A DNA stretch of 41,429 nucleotides. Origin: Stenotrophomonas chelatiphaga (lineage in GTDB: Bacteria > Pseudomonadota > Gammaproteobacteria > Xanthomonadales > Xanthomonadaceae). Below are positions 39,574-41,429 of the stretch, piece after piece (the first letter of the stretch is position 1; each line of letters begins with the position of its first letter). Made by a program: the position numbers and the translations under genes. The notes beneath the pieces are model-generated. The model was given only the letters and a program-made list of their open reading frames with translations, searched no databases and was not told the DNA's origin. Location of the stretch: contig NZ_LDJK01000096.1 in the NCBI RefSeq assembly GCF_001431535.1, forward strand, positions 1 to 41,429, given 5' to 3'.

Positions 39574-40050
39574 ATGCCGCACCACGAAAAGGTCGCCCTC
39601 GCCGGCGTCATCGAACACGTCTTTGCCCACCGTTTCACCTTCATCGCCGACGATGCCGCCTACCTGGCCGATCTCGGACCGAAGGGCGCTGACGCGTTCC
39701 CGCTCACTGAAGGTCTCGCCATCCGCCTGGAAGGCGAGCAACGGCCGTCGGAAATCAAGGTCAGCCGCATCGCCAAGAAGGGCGGCCGGTTTGTCGAGGT
39801 GGAACACAAGAAGCCGCACCACGGCCCCAAGCACCACCACCCGGACGTGCCCGCCGATCCACGCGCGGTGCTGGCTGCGGTGAAGAAGGCCGGCTGGACG
39901 GTCGAGGGCACGCCGGAGCGCAAGCCCAAGCACTTCGAAGTGCTGGCCCACCGCGATGGCGGCGACTGGACCGAACTGCACGTCGATTTCGCCGGTGCCA
40001 TCTATAAAGAAAAGCACGCCGACGCCGGCAAGTGGGGCCTGCAGGACTGA
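39574..40050 (+). CDS. His-rich small protein of unknown function
   Basis: This 158-residue cytoplasmic protein has no signal or membrane segment. It begins HHEKVALAGVIEHVFAHRFTF, has a central His/Pro-rich stretch (KKPHHGPKHHHPDVP) that may bind metal ions, and ends with AGAIYKEKHADAGKWGLQD. I do not recognise a named family. AGGAG lies 6 bases before the ATG at 39574. An intrinsic terminator follows directly, so the gene is monocistronic. Confidence 0.78.
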   Translation: MPHHEKVALAGVIEHVFAHRFTFIADDAAYLADLGPKGADAFPLTEGLAIRLEGEQRPSEIKVSRIAKKGGRFVEVEHKKPHHGPKHHHPDVPADPRAVLAAVKKAGWTVEGTPERKPKHFEVLAHRDGGDWTELHVDFAGAIYKEKHADAGKWGLQD

Positions 40051-40053
40051 CCC

Positions 40054-40095
40054 AAAAAAGAACGCCAGGCCGCATCATTGCGGCCTGGCGTTTTT
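40054..40095. terminator. Bidirectional intrinsic terminator
   Basis: ACGCCAGGCCGC (40062-40073), loop ATCATT, GCGGCCTGGCGT (40080-40091), followed by TTTTT. An A-run (40054-40059) on the left gives a U-run on the other strand. It terminates the convergent gene at 39574 and the minus-strand pair at 40112 and 40211. Confidence 0.93.
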
Positions 40096-40111
40096 ACTTA
40101 CTGGGCGATGC

Positions 40112-40183
40112 TTAGAAGAAGATCGCGTACAGGATCAGGAGCGGAATCGGAACGCCCAGGAACCAGAGCAGTAGGGTTTTCAT
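40112..40183 (-). CDS. 23-residue hydrophobic small membrane protein
   Basis: The frame codes for KTLLLWFLGVPIPLLILYA-IFF after the initial Met, a single membrane helix with a Pro pair in the middle. GGAG lies 7 bases before the ATG at 40183. Similar short proteins with LLLW-GVPIP exist in other proteobacteria, as I recall, supporting a true gene. It lies 27 bases after the end of the gene at 40211 and ahead of the terminator, so it would be co-transcribed. Function unknown. Confidence 0.65.
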   Translation of the reverse strand: MKTLLLWFLGVPIPLLILYAIFF

Positions 40184-40210
40184 GTCGGTTCTCCTTGGTG
40201 GATACGAAAG

Positions 40211-41290
40211 TTACAGGTCGCGGCGACGGCCGCCCCAGGTGGCACTCAGGCTGGCGAAGAACGCGCCGATCAGCAGCGTGATGAACAGCCACAGTGCAGC
40301 GTAGGCAGTTGCCTTGCGGGCATCATCGGCGGCGGTCTTGGCGGTGTTCTTGGCATCTTCCAGCGCGGCCCGCATGCGGGTCTGCACGTCGGTCACGCGG
40401 GCCTCTGCCTCGGCCTGGGTCATGCCGGTTTCGCGGGCGATCAGCTGGGCCAGGTACTGCTTGTCGGCCGGATCCAGGCCCTCGCTCTGCAGGCTGGACA
40501 CCACGATGCGATTTACCTCGGCACGCACTTCACGGCGATCCCCAGCGCGCTCGTTGCCCGGCATCGGACGCGGCGGCGGCGGCATGGCAGCGTCACGCGG
40601 GCCGGCAGCCGGAGCCATCGGTGCACCGACCGCGGCAGCCGGCGGCGCGCCTGCATCGGCACCCATCGGCGGGGCCGGCGGTGTCGGCGGCGGATTGGTG
40701 GAGGCGTTACGGAACAGGGAGTCGACCCAATAATTCATGTCGCCTTCCTGCGGGCCCATCGCGGCCGCACCAGCGCCCGCACCTGCCGCAGCGGCGGTGG
40801 TCGCAGCGGCGCCAGCGGTGGCACCGGCCACTTTCGCGCCGGCACCCAGCACGCCGCCGATGGCGGAGGTGAGCAGGCCAGCGGTCAGCAGGGTGGCAAC
40901 CGCCCACGACACGAAACCGTGCGCGGTATCGCGGAAGTAGGTCTCATCACCGTGCAGGTTGGTCCACTTGGTACGCAGACGACCGGCCAGGTAACCGCCC
41001 AGGCCGGAAGCGGCCAGCGCAGTGAAGGTCAGCCAGGCGACGCTGGTCCAGCCGAAGGTTTCCTTGGATACGCCGTCGAACGACCACGGCGACACCGAAG
41101 ACAGGCCCAGGCCGACGCCCAGGATCAGCAGCACCAGCGACAGCGCAGCGGCGGCTACGGCGCCGGCGATGATCGCGCCCCAGGACACCGCGCTTTCCGG
41201 TGTGGGGGTGATGACGGGGGTAGAGGTGACGACGGTGTCGTACTCGGTGCCGAGTGGGCGGCGGTCCGGGAATCCACTGGGTGTACTCAT
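40211..41290 (-). CDS. Multi-pass membrane protein with Ala/Pro-rich loop
   Basis: This 359-residue protein has an N-terminal membrane domain with helices WGAIIAGAVAAAALSLVLLILGVGLGL, FGWTSVAWLTFTALAASGLGGYLAGRL and FVSWAVATLLTAGLLTSAIGGVLGAG. A long Ala/Gly/Pro-rich loop follows, then a charged helical segment (REVRAEVNRIVVSSLQSEGLDPADKQYLAQLIARETGMTQAEAEARVTDVQTRMRAALEDAKNTAKTAADDARK) and a final helix (AYAALWLFITLLIGAFFASLSATWGG). I recognise the type as widely distributed, function unknown. GGAGC precedes the ATG at 41290. The charged helix resembles a late embryogenesis-like or stress-type linker. Confidence 0.75.
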   Translation of the reverse strand: MSTPSGFPDRRPLGTEYDTVVTSTPVITPTPESAVSWGAIIAGAVAAAALSLVLLILGVGLGLSSVSPWSFDGVSKETFGWTSVAWLTFTALAASGLGGYLAGRLRTKWTNLHGDETYFRDTAHGFVSWAVATLLTAGLLTSAIGGVLGAGAKVAGATAGAAATTAAAAGAGAGAAAMGPQEGDMNYWVDSLFRNASTNPPPTPPAPPMGADAGAPPAAAVGAPMAPAAGPRDAAMPPPPRPMPGNERAGDRREVRAEVNRIVVSSLQSEGLDPADKQYLAQLIARETGMTQAEAEARVTDVQTRMRAALEDAKNTAKTAADDARKATAYAALWLFITLLIGAFFASLSATWGGRRRDL

Positions 41291-41429
41291 GGTGATGCTC
41301 CATCTGAATAGCTGCGGGCGCAGCAAGCGAGGTGAGGCTGCGCGCTTTGCTGTGAACACGGGGAAATGGGGAAATCACGCGCAATTGATCCACCCCGCCG
41401 CGCCGACCCTCTCACGCCCCTCACCCACC
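41291..41429. other. Window end without visible gene
   Basis: This is the upstream region of the membrane protein gene. I see no gene, repeat or clear promoter in it. Confidence 0.4.

Overview
The window is GC-rich chromosomal DNA from a member of the Xanthomonadaceae, most likely Stenotrophomonas. The reasons are the many short palindromic elements that start with GTAG and carry a GCCGAG/CTCGGC stem (the SMAG repeat family described in S. maltophilia), the Xanthomonadales-type VirB7 with a long C-terminal region, and effectors ending in an XVIPCD-like domain. I saw no tRNA, rRNA, CRISPR array, insertion sequence or prophage. The first ~323 bases form an almost perfect palindrome that looks like an assembly fold-back at a contig end, so the true sequence probably begins near position 154.

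Layout. Positions 1-6117 hold a housekeeping block: the 3' part of an MscS-type channel gene (+), then on the minus strand an Old Yellow Enzyme (nemA-like), an EcsC-family protein, oligoribonuclease (orn), tRNA adenosine deaminase (tadA), an MntR-type regulator and a solitary D12-class adenine methyltransferase. Positions 6118-10500 (+) carry two tandem copies of an immunity-lipoprotein/lipase-effector pair. Positions 10751-26288 (-) hold a complete antibacterial-type (X-T4SS) type IV secretion system in the order virD4, virB7, B8, B9, B10, B11, B1, B2, B3, B4, B5, B6. After virB6 come three secreted DUF4189 proteins with a rearranged 5'-truncated second virB6 between them. Two more DUF4189-type genes (26477-27986, +) lie on the other side, divergent from virD4. 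Positions 28049-41290 hold unrelated genes: an NAD(P)-binding protein, an OmpA-type repeat lipoprotein with a small secreted protein, DUF3253, DUF4034, an HxlR regulator divergent from a PRISE-type reductase, a TonB-dependent siderophore receptor, a DUF4832 protein, a DUF2628 membrane protein, a FitAB/VapBC-like toxin-antitoxin pair with a clear operator, a His-rich small protein, a 23-residue membrane protein and an Ala/Gly-rich membrane protein.

How it works together (family knowledge plus inference). The T4SS would be a contact-dependent killing machine: VirD4 recognises the XVIPCD at the C-terminus of the two lipase effectors, VirB4/VirB11 power assembly, VirB7/B9/B10 form the core channel, VirB3/B6/B8 form the inner-membrane part, VirB1 opens peptidoglycan and VirB2/B5 form the pilus. 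Each effector gene overlaps the end of a periplasmic lipoprotein gene that should protect the producer. The five DUF4189 proteins that bracket the apparatus, and the virB6-DUF4189 duplication, are the least understood part of the locus and the best candidate for new biology.
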